Counted from the stretch's first letter, positions 38,214-47,859 are shown. The stretch is DNA of 64,000 nt from Salicibibacter cibi (GCF_016495865.1 NZ_CP054706.1:1364001-1428000), one strand, 5' to 3'. Notes: generated by a model not told the origin, from the letters alone. Translations and numbers: made by a program.

Positions 38214-39137
38214 ATGAACTGGACCGAATACCGTATACATACAACACACGAGGCTGCTGATGCTGTCTCGCATATGCTGGCCGAGCAAGGGTCAAATGGC
38301 ACGGTCGTCGAAGATGCAAAGGATCGAAATGAACGACCGAAACGACCGGACGAAATTGGACAGCCATCCGTTGGGCATTTACCGTTAGAAGGCGTTGTGT
38401 TAAAAGCCTATTTTCCCGAAAGTGCGCAAAAAGACGAAGAGATTCGAAAGGCCCTTGTTGAATTGCAACAGCGGTCAGGCTTGGATATGGAACACATGAC
38501 CATCGATACCGAAATCGTAAAGGAAGAGGATTGGGAAGAAGCGTGGAAAGCATACTATAAACCGATCCGAGTCTCTCCAAACCTAATTATCACTCCCTCT
38601 TGGGAAAACGCAGAACGTGAAACGGGTGATGTCGTTGTTGAACTTGATCCGGGAATGGCTTTTGGAACAGGTGCTCATGCAACAACCATTCTTTGTTTGC
38701 AAGCCCTTGAGCGTATCGTTAATGAAGGGAACCGCGTCATCGACATAGGCACAGGATCAGGCGTACTGAGTATCGCGTCCGCTAAATTCGGAGCAACTTC
38801 CGTATTTGCTTATGATTCGGATGAATTGGCTGTTAACGTTGCGAAAGAAAATGTGGCCATCAATCAAGTGGAAGAGAAAGTAACGGTCAAGCAAAGCGAT
38901 TTATTTTCAGAAACAGCAGCGAAAGGCGAAATTATCGTAGCCAACTTGCTCGCCGATATCATTATTCGGATGGCCCCGGATGTAAAACCTCATCTCTCCC
39001 CGGGCGGATATCTTCTTGTCTCCGGAATTATCGAAAATAAAAAAGATGACGTGCGTAAGGCATTGGAAAATGAAGGGTTTCAGGTTTCGGAAATGTTGGA
39101 GCAGGAGGATTGGGTGGCCATCGTGTTACAATCTTAA
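38214..39137 (+). CDS. prmA: Ribosomal protein L11 methyltransferase PrmA
   Basis: Trimethylates uL11; 307 residues. N-terminal substrate-recognition domain (MNWTEYRIHTTHEAADAV) and the catalytic domain with DPGMAFGTGAHATT near residue 150, the SAM motif VIDIGTGSGVLSIASAKFG, and VANLLADII. It follows dnaJ and precedes rsmE as in Bacillus. RBS GGCGGAGGTG. Confidence 0.96.
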   Translation: MNWTEYRIHTTHEAADAVSHMLAEQGSNGTVVEDAKDRNERPKRPDEIGQPSVGHLPLEGVVLKAYFPESAQKDEEIRKALVELQQRSGLDMEHMTIDTEIVKEEDWEEAWKAYYKPIRVSPNLIITPSWENAERETGDVVVELDPGMAFGTGAHATTILCLQALERIVNEGNRVIDIGTGSGVLSIASAKFGATSVFAYDSDELAVNVAKENVAINQVEEKVTVKQSDLFSETAAKGEIIVANLLADIIIRMAPDVKPHLSPGGYLLVSGIIENKKDDVRKALENEGFQVSEMLEQEDWVAIVLQS

Positions 39138-39178
39138 ATGTCTTTCGGATCAACCATATAGGAAACGAGGAAATGGAC

Positions 39179-39931
39179 ATGCAACGTTACTTCGTGGAGG
39201 ATGACCAGTGGACAGCAGATGCTGTCATCTTAAAAGGCGAACAGGCACACCATATTTTTCGCGTTATGCGTATGTCTCCCGGAGATGTTATCATTTGTAT
39301 AAATGGGCAAGGAAAGGCGTCATATTGCCGGATCACACAGGCAGAACCGGATCGTATCAAGTGCCAAGTTGAGGAGGGGTTGTCTTCTGATACCGAACTT
39401 CCGATACATATTACCGTGGCGCAAGGTGACCTTAAAGCCGACAAATATGAATGGATCGTGCAAAAGAGTACGGAAATGGGTGCCGGTAGCATTACCGGTT
39501 TTCCGGCGGATCACTCCGTCGTCAAGTGGGACGTAAAAAAAAGTGAGAAAAAGCAAGCACGTTTTCAAAAGATTGCTCAGGAATCGGCAGAGCAATCGGA
39601 ACGTTTGAAAATCCCCACGATTGAACGAAAAACCTCACTGGAAGAGGTGTTAAAAGAAGCCCATCCATATGATCATAAATGGATATTATCCGAACGAAGC
39701 GCAAGAAAAGATCATCATCATGCCATCGACGATGCGTTGCGCCAATTGCAACATTCCGATCGTATTTTACTCGTTTTCGGACCTGAAGGCGGCTTTTCAA
39801 CCCGCGAACATGAAACGGCGATTGACTTAGGCTGTACGCCGGTAAGTTTGGGCGCGAGAATTTTGCGGGCGGAAACAGCGCCGGTGGCCACGCTTGCCCT
39901 TTTGGTTTATCAAGTGGAATTAAAGAGGTGA
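39179..39931 (+). CDS. rsmE: 16S rRNA m3U1498 methyltransferase RsmE
   Basis: SPOUT methyltransferase of 250 residues acting on 16S U1498. It begins MQRYFVEDDQW and shows an N-terminal PUA-like domain with GEQAHHIFRVMRM. The C-terminal knot carries LLVFGPEGGFSTREHE and LGARILRAETAPVATLALL, the SAM-binding motifs. The second ATG (39179) has GAGG with 8-base spacing; the ATG at 39173 is also in frame. Confidence 0.95.
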   Translation: MQRYFVEDDQWTADAVILKGEQAHHIFRVMRMSPGDVIICINGQGKASYCRITQAEPDRIKCQVEEGLSSDTELPIHITVAQGDLKADKYEWIVQKSTEMGAGSITGFPADHSVVKWDVKKSEKKQARFQKIAQESAEQSERLKIPTIERKTSLEEVLKEAHPYDHKWILSERSARKDHHHAIDDALRQLQHSDRILLVFGPEGGFSTREHETAIDLGCTPVSLGARILRAETAPVATLALLVYQVELKR

Positions 39932-39935
39932 AAAT

Positions 39936-41279
39936 ATGTCTACTGTAGCTTTTCATACACTTGGATGCAAAGTGAATCATTACGAGACCGAAGCCATTTG
40001 GCAAATATTTAAACATGCAGGGTACGTACAGTCGGAAACACGAGCGGATGTATATGTGATTAACACATGTACCGTGACAAATACAGGAGATAAAAAAAGC
40101 CGGCAAGCAATTCGCCGTTGCATTCGCCAAAATCCTGATGCCGTTATTTGTGTTACCGGTTGTTATGCACAAACATCTCCGGCGGAAGTAATGGACATCC
40201 CGGGCGTCGATATCGTTGTCGGAACACAAGATCGTTCGAAAATGATCGGGTACATCGAAGATTTTAAGCAATCCCGCGAGCCAATAAATGGCGTCAGCAA
40301 CATTATGAAAACGCGTGTATATGAAGAATTGGATGTGCCTGCATTTACCGACCGTACGCGAGCGAGTTTAAAAATTCAAGAAGGATGCAATAACTTCTGT
40401 ACATTTTGCATCATCCCGTGGGCGCGCGGTCTATTGCGTTCCAGGCAACCGGAAGACGTGTTAAAGCAAGCCCGCCAGCTCGTCTCTGCAGGATACAAGG
40501 AGATCGTTCTTACGGGCATACACACAGCAGGTTACGGCGAGGACTTTAAAGATTATAATTTTGCCGCGCTTTTACGTGAGCTTGAGCAAGTTGAAGGATT
40601 AAAGCGGCTGCGGATCTCATCTATTGAAGCAAGCCAAATCACTGATGAAGTCGTTGAGGTCGTGCGCAATTCGGAAACCATCGTCAATCATTTCCACATC
40701 CCCCTCCAAGCCGGTTCGGATACAGTGCTAAAACGGATGAGAAGAAAATATACCACGGCTTATTACAGAGAACGTGTGGAGCGTCTGCAAGCTATTTTTC
40801 CCGATTTGGCGATTACGACCGATGTTATCGTCGGTTTCCCCGGGGAGACCGACGAAGAGTTCAGGGAAACGTATGACTTCGTTCGTGATTTGCAATTCTC
40901 CGAGATCCACGTTTTCCCTTATTCAAAACGAACAGGGACACCGGCTGCCCGCAGAGAGGACCAAGTGGATGCTGACGTGAAGAAACGACGGGTTCAACAG
41001 CTTATCAGCCTTTCCGATCAATTGGCAAAAGATTATGCGTCCAAGCATGAAGGTGAAGTGCTTGACATGATTCCGGAAGAAACAGATAAAGAAGATCCGG
41101 AGAGTGGGATGTATATCGGCTATACGAACAACTATTTGAAAGTGAAGGTTCCGGCCGTCGCTAATATGGTCGGAAAGATCATACGGGTGAAAATTACAAA
41201 AGCCGGTTACCCATACAATCATGGGGAATTCATTCGAGTACTTGATGATGCGGAAAAAACCCAATATGTACAAGCGTGA
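39936..41279 (+). CDS. mtaB: tRNA t6A37 methylthiotransferase MtaB
   Basis: Radical SAM enzyme of 447 residues that adds a methylthio group to t6A at tRNA position 37 (ms2t6A). UPF0004 domain with three cluster Cys (FHTLGCKVNHYE, NTCTVTN, VTGCYAQ), radical SAM motif EGCNNFCTFCIIPWARG near residue 150, and a C-terminal TRAM domain. RBS AAGAGGTG. Last gene of prmA-rsmE-mtaB. Confidence 0.96.
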   Translation: MSTVAFHTLGCKVNHYETEAIWQIFKHAGYVQSETRADVYVINTCTVTNTGDKKSRQAIRRCIRQNPDAVICVTGCYAQTSPAEVMDIPGVDIVVGTQDRSKMIGYIEDFKQSREPINGVSNIMKTRVYEELDVPAFTDRTRASLKIQEGCNNFCTFCIIPWARGLLRSRQPEDVLKQARQLVSAGYKEIVLTGIHTAGYGEDFKDYNFAALLRELEQVEGLKRLRISSIEASQITDEVVEVVRNSETIVNHFHIPLQAGSDTVLKRMRRKYTTAYYRERVERLQAIFPDLAITTDVIVGFPGETDEEFRETYDFVRDLQFSEIHVFPYSKRTGTPAARREDQVDADVKKRRVQQLISLSDQLAKDYASKHEGEVLDMIPEETDKEDPESGMYIGYTNNYLKVKVPAVANMVGKIIRVKITKAGYPYNHGEFIRVLDDAEKTQYVQA

Positions 41280-41283
41280 AGGA

Positions 41284-41312
41284 AAAACACGAAGGCATTG
41301 CCTTCGTGTTTT
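41284..41312. terminator. Bidirectional terminator between mtaB and the Na/Pi gene
   Basis: AAAACACGAAGGC-ATT-GCCTTCGTGTTTT, a perfect 13-bp stem with A- and T-tracts on both sides, between two convergent genes. Confidence 0.9.
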
Positions 41313-41343
41313 ATTCCGGTGTAAACTCCATGAAAACTTCAAT

Positions 41344-42276
41344 TTACCTTTCAGTACCCCCGGTTAATCGTTCAATGAAAGAAGCAAATGGGTTCACAAA
41401 CGGCAGCACCAAGAGCGAGCAGATAAGGTTAAAAATAACTGAAGCATGGGCCACTTGCGCCGCCGGGTCAACTGCAAGCGTCGTGATAATGTGTGAGAAT
41501 ATCCCGATCAAAGGCAAGAACAGTAGGACGCCTCCGATATTTAGGAAAACGTTGGCCATCGCCGTTTGCATGGCTCCGCGCTTGGCACCTAGAGCCGCAA
41601 GAACGGCTGTGAGGCATGTCCCGATATTGGCGCCCATCATAATGGCAATCGCGGCATCCAATTGAATAAAATCGTTGGCATACATTTGAATCCCGATTGC
41701 GATTGTTGCTGTACTTGATTGAATAATGGTCGCGATGATTGTTCCGCCCAGAACTGCTGTACCCGCTGACATTCCTTCATTTTCCAGAAGCCAATCTGTC
41801 CATCCGTGTCCTGTGAGCTCTTGTCCCCAGGAACTCATGCCATCCATTGCGAGAAACATGCAACCAACCCCACAAAGAATCGTTCCCGGAAGAAATAGCT
41901 TACGTGTCCGCGACAATAGACAAAGGATGCCGGCCGCTATTGAAAACAATCCGAGCGTTTCACCGGAAAAAACAAGGATCTCAAGCGTTAATGTCGTTCC
42001 AACATTACTGCCGAGCATGATGCCGATGGTTTGGCGAAAAGGGATAATGCCGGCTGCCACAAGACTGACAGCCAGCACCATCACAGCGGAACTGCTCTGC
42101 AACAGTGCCGTAGCCGCAAAACCAACGAGAAAGCCGGCAAATGGATGAAGCGTGCTGTTAACAATTAATACCCGCACATGTTTAGGGGGAGATTGGCCAA
42201 GGCCAGTCCGGATAAGTGCAACGCCAAAAAGGAAAATGAAAATATATACGATCATGATCAGCAGTGAATATTCCAT
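41344..42276 (-). CDS. yqeW: Na/Pi cotransporter family protein
   Basis: Membrane protein of 310 residues with the duplicated PNaS signature: TALLQSSSAVMVLAVS and GSNVGTT in the first half, IATIIQSSTATIAIGI and GANIGTC in the second. About eight helices. It is YqeW-like, where sodium-dependent phosphate transport is presumed rather than shown. The start at 42276 has GGAGG 7 bases upstream; longer frames to 42384 lack an RBS. It lies antisense between mtaB and rpsU. Confidence 0.9.
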   Translation of the reverse strand: MEYSLLIMIVYIFIFLFGVALIRTGLGQSPPKHVRVLIVNSTLHPFAGFLVGFAATALLQSSSAVMVLAVSLVAAGIIPFRQTIGIMLGSNVGTTLTLEILVFSGETLGLFSIAAGILCLLSRTRKLFLPGTILCGVGCMFLAMDGMSSWGQELTGHGWTDWLLENEGMSAGTAVLGGTIIATIIQSSTATIAIGIQMYANDFIQLDAAIAIMMGANIGTCLTAVLAALGAKRGAMQTAMANVFLNIGGVLLFLPLIGIFSHIITTLAVDPAAQVAHASVIFNLICSLLVLPFVNPFASFIERLTGGTER

Positions 42277-42409
42277 TGCTCGTCCTCCGTATTCCATATG
42301 TATGGCCATTCGGCAACAGTTATGTTTAAAAAAACAGGCCGTCAATAGAAGCCATGTATTCCGAAGTGAAAAAATAAATGGCAAAATGGAAGAACAAGGC
42401 GTTTGTTTG

Positions 42410-42438
42410 TTGCATTTTGAGCCGTTTTCTTATACAAT
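42410..42438 (+). promoter_or_regulatory. SigA promoter of rpsU
   Basis: TTGCAT at 42410-42415, 17-base spacer, TACAAT at 42433-42438, about 80 bases before rpsU. Confidence 0.7.
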
Positions 42439-42518
42439 TTTGTTAAATGAACAAACTTGCTCCAAAGGACAAGTTTTGTCATGGTTTCGTAAGCGGTTGT
42501 GCGGAGGGAGGGATTCAA

Positions 42519-42689
42519 ATGGCTGAAACACGTATACGTAAAAATGAGTCACTCGATTCAGCTCTGCGACGTTTTAAGAAAGACGTGTCCAAAAGCGGGA
42601 CATTGGCTGAGGTTCGTAAACGGAAACATTATGAAAAGCCAAGCGTGAAACGAAAGAAAAAATCGGAAGCGGCTCGCAAACGAAAGTAA
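42519..42689 (+). CDS. rpsU: 30S ribosomal protein bS21
   Basis: Protein of 56 residues, [20 protein letters not shown]..., ending in the basic tail [20 protein letters not shown] precedes ATG 42519. bS21 helps 30S bind the Shine-Dalgarno region. yqeY, which follows rpsU in B. subtilis, is absent here. Confidence 0.96.
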   Translation: MAETRIRKNESLDSALRRFKKDVSKSGTLAEVRKRKHYEKPSVKRKKKSEAARKRK

Positions 42690-42728
42690 TGTGACCATCC
42701 ATTAAATGCAAATCTTCTGGGATTCATT

Positions 42729-42757
42729 CCCCCGGGATTTATTTTCACCGGGGGTTT
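42729..42757 (+). terminator. Terminator of rpsU
   Basis: CCCCCGG at 42729-42735 pairs with CCGGGGG at 42748-42754, followed by TTT. The T-tract is short. Confidence 0.6.
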
Positions 42758-42862
42758 ATATTTGCGGTTCTCCCCGGTTGTGTACATCCGCTCATATCTG
42801 AGTTTTCATGCATCCTATCTGCTCCACATTGTACATAGCGTACATCCCTAAAGTGTGATTTC

Positions 42863-42891
42863 TTGTCGAGGCAAAAAAAGTTTGATTTAAT
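42863..42891 (+). promoter_or_regulatory. Candidate SigA promoter of the yqeZ operon
   Basis: TTGTCG at 42863-42868, 17-base spacer, TTTAAT at 42886-42891, 65 bases before yqeZ. In B. subtilis this operon is driven by SigW; I found no TGAAAC-N16-CGTA match here. Confidence 0.45.
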
Positions 42892-42956
42892 GGAAGTAAG
42901 TTGTGCTTCCACTCGAAGAAGGATGTAACGAAATTATCGGGAAGGGGCGTGAATAA

Positions 42957-44249
42957 ATGGGAAGACATGTACGCATCTTATTCTTTCTGTTCCTCATGAT
43001 TGCAGCAGGAATGATGATGCCGTTTTTCTCTGGTGCACAAAGCGATAACGCCACCGTTCATTTCATCCCTGTGGAGCAGACGGTTGAAAGTGGGTTAGAG
43101 GCATTTCTTGACCGTTCGATTACGGAGGCAACGGAAGAAGGCACCGACCACATCGTCCTTGAAATTGATACACCGGGCGGCACTGTTGACGCGGCCGGAA
43201 ATATCGCAGAGATTATCCAGAATGCAGAAGTGCCCATTACGGCCTACGTCACCTCTGAAGCTTTGTCGGCGGGGGCATACATTGCACTTAATGCGGATAA
43301 CATTATGATGGATCCGAGTGCACAGATGGGTGATGCAGCTGTTGTAGATGGATCGGGCAATACGGCCGGTGACAAAGCGCAGGCAGCTTGGGAGTCGAAC
43401 ATGGAGATTGCAGCCCAAAGCAATGAGCACGATCGCGATCCGGAGTATGCGAGAGCGATGGCGGATCCGGATGAACTGCTGACAATGAGTGCAGAACAAG
43501 CGTCGGATGTCGGTTACGCCGAGGACGTCGTCACCGATCGCGAAGAAGTGTTGGATTATTTGGGATTGGAAGACGCTGAACAGGTCGAATCCGAAGTCAG
43601 TCTTGCTGAACAGTTGACACGTTGGGTGACAAACCCGATGATTATTCCGATATTGCTGGCCGTCGGAGGCGTCGGTTTAATCATGGAGTTGTTTACGCCC
43701 GGGTTTGGATTGCCGGGATTAGTCGGCTTAGGATCGTTGGGGCTATTTTTCTTTGGCCATTTATTTGCCGGTTTTGCAGGAATGGAAGCGGTTATCTTAC
43801 TCATTCTGGGATTGATGTTAATCGTTGCGGAAATAGTTTTCACCGGCTTTGGCATATTTGGAGTGCTGGGGCTGGCATCTATTATCGGAAGTGTGTTCAT
43901 GGCCTCGTTTGACACGACACAAATTCTGTTTTCTGTCTTAATTGCCTTGGTCGTGGTCGTTATTGCGACAGTGTTGCTTTTTAAGTATTTCGGTAAAATC
44001 GGATTTATGCAAAAACTTGTATTGCAGAATGCTTCGGAACCTTCCGGAGACGCGGATGAAACGGCTTCAGATGATGAGCTCATCGGCCAAATCGGCCGAT
44101 CGTTGACGCCTTTGCGCCCTTCGGGCTTGATGGTGCTCGCAGGGGAACATTTCGATGTTGTCGCTGACGGTGCTTACGTGGAAGCTGACAGTGAGGTGAG
44201 AGTCATATCTGTGTCCGGCCCGCGTATTGTTGTAAGGGCTGTTCATTAA
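42957..44249 (+). CDS. yqeZ: NfeD-family membrane serine protease YqeZ
   Basis: Protein of 430 residues. Signal peptide or anchor (about 1-27, ending SGAQS), then a ClpP/crotonase-like protease domain with EIDTPGGTVDAAGNIA and the Ser motif TSEALSAGAYIAL near residue 105, four or five C-terminal transmembrane helices (about 225-350), and a final OB-fold NfeD domain (LIGQIGRSLTPLRPSG). Family members cleave stomatin-like partners; the partner here is FloA, encoded next. Cotranscribed with floA and yqfB. Confidence 0.93.
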   Translation: MGRHVRILFFLFLMIAAGMMMPFFSGAQSDNATVHFIPVEQTVESGLEAFLDRSITEATEEGTDHIVLEIDTPGGTVDAAGNIAEIIQNAEVPITAYVTSEALSAGAYIALNADNIMMDPSAQMGDAAVVDGSGNTAGDKAQAAWESNMEIAAQSNEHDRDPEYARAMADPDELLTMSAEQASDVGYAEDVVTDREEVLDYLGLEDAEQVESEVSLAEQLTRWVTNPMIIPILLAVGGVGLIMELFTPGFGLPGLVGLGSLGLFFFGHLFAGFAGMEAVILLILGLMLIVAEIVFTGFGIFGVLGLASIIGSVFMASFDTTQILFSVLIALVVVVIATVLLFKYFGKIGFMQKLVLQNASEPSGDADETASDDELIGQIGRSLTPLRPSGLMVLAGEHFDVVADGAYVEADSEVRVISVSGPRIVVRAVH

Positions 44250-44279
44250 AACAGCAGTATTAAAAAAGGAGGAGTTTAC

Positions 44280-45287
44280 GTGCCAACAGAAATCATTACA
44301 CTCGTAGCGATTGCCGTTGTTGTTATCGTTCTCGGGATTCTCTTTACGTTTATTCCGGTCGGCCTATGGATTGCTGCCTGGGCAGCTAACGTAAGAATCG
44401 GGATTTTCCAACTGGTCGGCATGCGTTTGCGGCGCATCGTGCCGAAACGTGTCGTCAACCCGTTGGTAAAAGCTAAAAAGGCAGGTTTGGATTTAAAACT
44501 GAATAAACTGGAAGGCCACTATTTGGCGGGAGGTAACGTTGACCGCGTCGTCAATGCTTTAATTGCCGCTCACCGTGCCAATATTGAATTGACATTTGAG
44601 CGTGCCGCAGCGATTGACCTCGCCGGGCGCGATGTCCTCGAAGCCGTTCAAATGAGCGTTAACCCGAAAGTAATTGAAACTCCTTTTATTGCCGGTGTAG
44701 CGATGGACGGGATTGAAATTAAAGCGTTATCCCGGATTACCGTACGGGCCAACATTGACCGTCTCGTCGGGGGCGCCGGTGAAGAAACGATTATTGCCCG
44801 TGTGGGCGAAGGGATTGTTTCTACCATCGGTTCCAGCGAGGATCATAAAGCAGTGCTTGAAAATCCTGATATGATCTCGCAAACCGTATTGAGTAAAGGG
44901 CTTGATTCCGGAACCGCCTTCGAAATTCTTTCTATTGATATTGCCGATATTGATATCGGGAAAAATATCGGCGCTCAATTACAAACGGATCAAGCAGAGG
45001 CTGACAAGAAAATTGCACAGGCGAAAGCGGAAGAACGCCGCGCCATGGCTGTAGCCCAAGAACAAGAAATGAATGCCCGCGTTGAAGAAATGCGAGCCAG
45101 AGTTGTTGAGGCCGAGGCCGAAGTTCCACAGGCAATGGCGGAAGCTTTACGCTCCGGAAACCTGGGTGTTATGGATTACTACAATTTGCAGAATGTGGAA
45201 GCTGACACCGATATGAGAAAGCATATCGGAAGTGCGACAAAGGACGATGACGAAGATATCAGGGATCCCCACAAAGGTCTGGATTAA
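44280..45287 (+). CDS. floA: Flotillin-like protein FloA
   Basis: Membrane-domain scaffold of 335 residues found in functional membrane microdomains. It has an N-terminal membrane hairpin (about 5-35), an SPFH/PHB domain ([38 protein letters not shown]), and a C-terminal coiled coil with EA repeats ([19 protein letters not shown]) used for oligomerisation. GTG 44280 follows AAAGGAGGAG. Called yqfA in B. subtilis. Confidence 0.96.
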   Translation: MPTEIITLVAIAVVVIVLGILFTFIPVGLWIAAWAANVRIGIFQLVGMRLRRIVPKRVVNPLVKAKKAGLDLKLNKLEGHYLAGGNVDRVVNALIAAHRANIELTFERAAAIDLAGRDVLEAVQMSVNPKVIETPFIAGVAMDGIEIKALSRITVRANIDRLVGGAGEETIIARVGEGIVSTIGSSEDHKAVLENPDMISQTVLSKGLDSGTAFEILSIDIADIDIGKNIGAQLQTDQAEADKKIAQAKAEERRAMAVAQEQEMNARVEEMRARVVEAEAEVPQAMAEALRSGNLGVMDYYNLQNVEADTDMRKHIGSATKDDDEDIRDPHKGLD

Positions 45288-45320
45288 TGACGCAGTGATG
45301 GAAGAAAGGGGGATGGACCC

Positions 45321-45857
45321 TTGGATTTACTGTTTATATTCATTCTCATTTTCATTGCAACAACGATTTTTAATTCAATAAGCAATGCGAAGAAAAAGAA
45401 TGAGGGCGAGCAACGTTCCCGGCCGGGAACGGGTCCGTCTCGTCAGCCTTCATCCGATGCATCCGGGAATGACCGGCAAGGGGAAGGCAGCACGTTTGGA
45501 GATCTCAGAAGACAATTTGAGGATATGATGAGAGACGCTGAACATCCGACCGAGCGAGCACCTCAAGCGGAGCGTCAAGTTTATCGGGAAGATAATAGTA
45601 CGACAGAAACAAGTAGTGCGCACGCAGCATATGAACAGCAACGAGAGCGGTTACGCCGGGAGCGTGAGAATGCGAAGCAGCGATTGGAAAACACTGATGC
45701 GCCGGCGGTGGCTCCGGGGAAAAAGAAGCGTCAAAGCGAGGCCTTTCCCTTTAACAATTTATCAGGCAAAGACGTTGTGAAAGGCGTTGTTTGGTCGGAG
45801 GTGCTTAGCGAACCGAGAGCCAGAAAACCTCACAGGACGAATCGAATGATGAAATGA
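45321..45857 (+). CDS. yqfB: YqfB-like membrane-anchored protein of unknown function
   Basis: Protein of 178 residues with one N-terminal transmembrane helix (MDLLFIFILIFIATTIF), then a charged, low-complexity region (about 25-130, rich in Arg, Glu, Gln) and a more conserved C-terminal end (FNNLSGKDVVKGVVWSEVLSEPRARKP). TTG 45321 is the start. Position after floA corresponds to B. subtilis yqfB; the symbol is by position. It may assist membrane microdomains. Confidence 0.65.
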   Translation: MDLLFIFILIFIATTIFNSISNAKKKNEGEQRSRPGTGPSRQPSSDASGNDRQGEGSTFGDLRRQFEDMMRDAEHPTERAPQAERQVYREDNSTTETSSAHAAYEQQRERLRRERENAKQRLENTDAPAVAPGKKKRQSEAFPFNNLSGKDVVKGVVWSEVLSEPRARKPHRTNRMMK

Positions 45858-45888
45858 AAAGAACGCGGACGCCGCGTTCTTTTTTTTG
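45857..45888 (+). terminator. Rho-independent terminator of yqfB
   Basis: AAGAACGCGG-ACG-CCGCGTTCTT followed by eight T's. Confidence 0.9.
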
Positions 45889-45900
45889 CTAGATAAATAG

Positions 45901-46183
45901 GGACTGCTGAATAACGGAAAAAGACTGGCACATAAGCATTTTCCGTTGGTGTTGTCAAAGCTGGATGCAAGGAAATCCATCCTATAAACAAAAAAACCTT
46001 GCACTTCTGGCAACGCATGGAGGGACGGTGCTGCAATGGCGAGACTCCAGCGGAAAAACGGACGCGTCAAGCCCCCGCAGCGCCGGTTTTGCGCGAGGAG
46101 GCTTGACCGTTCGTCCGCGGAAAGCGAAACCATGGAAGCGCCATCTCGGCTTCAGCTGATAGCTGCACGTTGTTCAGCAATCC
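45901..46183. mobile_element. MITE-like element, copy 1 (283 bp)
   Basis: It starts GGACTGCTGAATAA and ends TTGTTCAGCAATCC, so the terminal inverted repeat is about 14 bp with two mismatches. A second copy of identical length lies at 53497. By hand count the two differ at about 13 of 283 positions (roughly 95% identity). Inside is a GC-rich stem, GACGCGTCAAGCC against GGCTTGACCGTTCGTC, and a module (CGAGACTCCAGCGG ... CCGCGGAAAGCG) like a widespread Bacillaceae intergenic repeat. No transposase is encoded. It is flanked on the left by ATAAATAG. Confidence 0.8.
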
Positions 46184-46210
46184 CTAAGTATCAAGCAACT
46201 TTCTTATCTA

Positions 46211-46269
46211 CATAAGTGCAACGAAGGCTTTCACCATTAAAGCTTGGCGAAAAGCCAAGTTATCGAAAG
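46211..46269. repeat. Hairpin repeat copy B
   Basis: CATAAGTGCAACGAAGGC, then AAGCTTGGCGAAAAGCCAAG with the same stem-loop as copy A (27094). It lies 27 bases after MITE copy 1, in the yqfC upstream region. Confidence 0.65.
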
Positions 46270-46308
46270 ATTTTTTCAAAAACCTGCTCTTCTTCTGTCC
46301 AACCTATA

Positions 46309-46339
46309 AGTGATACAGTCCGGATTCCTCACATATGTA
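46309..46339 (+). promoter_or_regulatory. Possible SigE promoter of yqfC
   Basis: AGTGATAC and, about 15 bases later, CATATGTA at 46332-46339 resemble SigE -35 and -10 elements. yqfC-yqfD is SigE-dependent in B. subtilis; spacing here is at the edge. Confidence 0.35.
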
Positions 46340-46358
46340 TAGTTGAGGAGGGATCCTT

Positions 46359-46652
46359 GTGAGGCGACTGTCAAGACAGATCAATAAGTGGCTGACGAAA
46401 GGGATGGAAGTACCGGCAGATGTCACGATGGGGGTGCCGAGGGTGACGATGATCGGTCATCTGCACGTTTATATAGAAAATCACCGAGGCATTCTTTCTT
46501 TTACTCCTCAACTCATAATCGTCCGTCTTTCTGAAGGGAAGTTGGAAGTTAAGGGGCAAGACTTGTATATTAAGGCTATTTTGCCTGAAGAGTTGGTTCT
46601 TGAAGGAACGATCGAACAAGTCACACATTTGGGGAGAGGTGAGGAGGTTTGA
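46359..46652 (+). CDS. yqfC: Sporulation protein YqfC
   Basis: Protein of 97 residues of the YabP/YqfC family, with GVPRVTMIGHLHVYIENHRGILSFT and the strand LEVKGQDLYIKAI. Mother-cell expressed in Bacillus, role unclear (possibly spore envelope). GTG 46359 follows AGGAGGGAT. Overlaps the start of yqfD. Confidence 0.92.
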   Translation: MRRLSRQINKWLTKGMEVPADVTMGVPRVTMIGHLHVYIENHRGILSFTPQLIIVRLSEGKLEVKGQDLYIKAILPEELVLEGTIEQVTHLGRGEEV

Positions 46653-47854
46653 TGTTTAAGAAAAACCCGGACTGGCTAGGCTTAGTAGAGATGAAGGTCG
46701 AAGGGGAAGCGCTTGAAACGTTCATCAATCAATGTGTGAAAAACAGTATTTCCTTAACGGAAATCAGGCGGACAAGCAGCGGCAAGAAACTGCAGGCAAC
46801 GATACGAATTGCAGACGTTAAACGATTGCGCACTGTAGCGAAAATGACGAATGTATCGGTACGCTTTGGCAAGCGGCGCGGACTTTATTTACTCACCCGC
46901 CAGGGGCGACGCCGATTTGGCTTTATTATAGGAATTTTGGCATTTTGCACTGTGCTTGTTCTTCTTTCCCAACTTGTATGGCGAGTGGACATTGAAGGTG
47001 CGTCTCCGGGAATTGAACATGAAATTGAAGCGTGGGCAGCTGACATAGGGCTTCAGCCCGGACAGCCCCAGTGGGAGTTGCCGCCGGAAGCGGAGATCCA
47101 GCAACGAGTGAGCGAAGAAGTCCCGGGAGCCACGTGGATCGGCGTTGAACGGCAGGGGACAACTTATCAATTTCACGTCGTTGAGCAGCATCTCGCGGAA
47201 GAGGAAGATGAGGTTGCGCCGCGGAATCTTGTGGCAACCAAAAATGGGGTTATTCGGGATATTTATGTCGAGCATGGACGGGCAGAAGTGGCGCCGAACG
47301 CCTATGTGGAAGAAGGAGACGTGCTTATTTCCGGTTTGATTGGCCGTGAAGAAAGCGACGAGGAAGATATGGAAGAAATCGCGGCTATCGGAGACGTTCA
47401 TGCAGAAACATGGTATCGCGGAACGATTGAATTGCCGTTGGAAATTAGCGGAGAAGTATTTACAGGAGAACGCACGAGAAGCCTTGATTTGCAGTTATTT
47501 GGAAATGAGTGGACATTTTGGGGGCAAGATGCCGAATCTTTATTTGAACGTCATCATGTAACAACGGATCAACTTCGAATCCCTTTATATTTCACGGACA
47601 TTCCATTGCCGATAGAGCGCACGAGCTATGAAGAGAAAGCGATTGTTACACGGACGTATGAGGAAGAAGAGTTGGCGGAGATTGCAAAACAATTAGGGGA
47701 GCGGCAGTTATTGCGCAACTTGGATAGCGATGCGGAAATTTTATCAGAAAATATTTTACAGGAGCAAAGGGACAGTGGTAAAGTAAAGTTGTCCATTCTT
47801 TACGAGGTTGAAGAAGATATTGCGAGAGAAGCGCCTATCACACAAGGGGATTGA
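46652..47854 (+). CDS. yqfD: Sporulation protein YqfD
   Basis: Protein of 400 residues with an N-terminal soluble part, one transmembrane helix (FGFIIGILAFCTVLVLLSQL, about residues 90-110), and a large extracytoplasmic domain (VRDIYVEHGRAEV-like, here IRDIYVEHGRAEV, and GDVLISGLIG). YqfD works in spore formation in B. subtilis. ATG 46652 overlaps the yqfC stop; GAGGAGG is 4 bases upstream. Confidence 0.93.
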   Translation: MFKKNPDWLGLVEMKVEGEALETFINQCVKNSISLTEIRRTSSGKKLQATIRIADVKRLRTVAKMTNVSVRFGKRRGLYLLTRQGRRRFGFIIGILAFCTVLVLLSQLVWRVDIEGASPGIEHEIEAWAADIGLQPGQPQWELPPEAEIQQRVSEEVPGATWIGVERQGTTYQFHVVEQHLAEEEDEVAPRNLVATKNGVIRDIYVEHGRAEVAPNAYVEEGDVLISGLIGREESDEEDMEEIAAIGDVHAETWYRGTIELPLEISGEVFTGERTRSLDLQLFGNEWTFWGQDAESLFERHHVTTDQLRIPLYFTDIPLPIERTSYEEKAIVTRTYEEEELAEIAKQLGERQLLRNLDSDAEILSENILQEQRDSGKVKLSILYEVEEDIAREAPITQGD

Positions 47855-47859
47855 GAAAT

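Noticed and set aside
42840..42957. SigW promoter before yqeZ
   Set aside because: No TGAAAC-N16/17-CGTA match. TGTAAC with CGTG near the start codon leaves no room for a transcript.
45893..46191. Target-site duplication around MITE copy 1
   Set aside because: Left ATAAATAG and right CTAAGTAT agree at only five of eight bases, so I do not claim a duplication for this copy.
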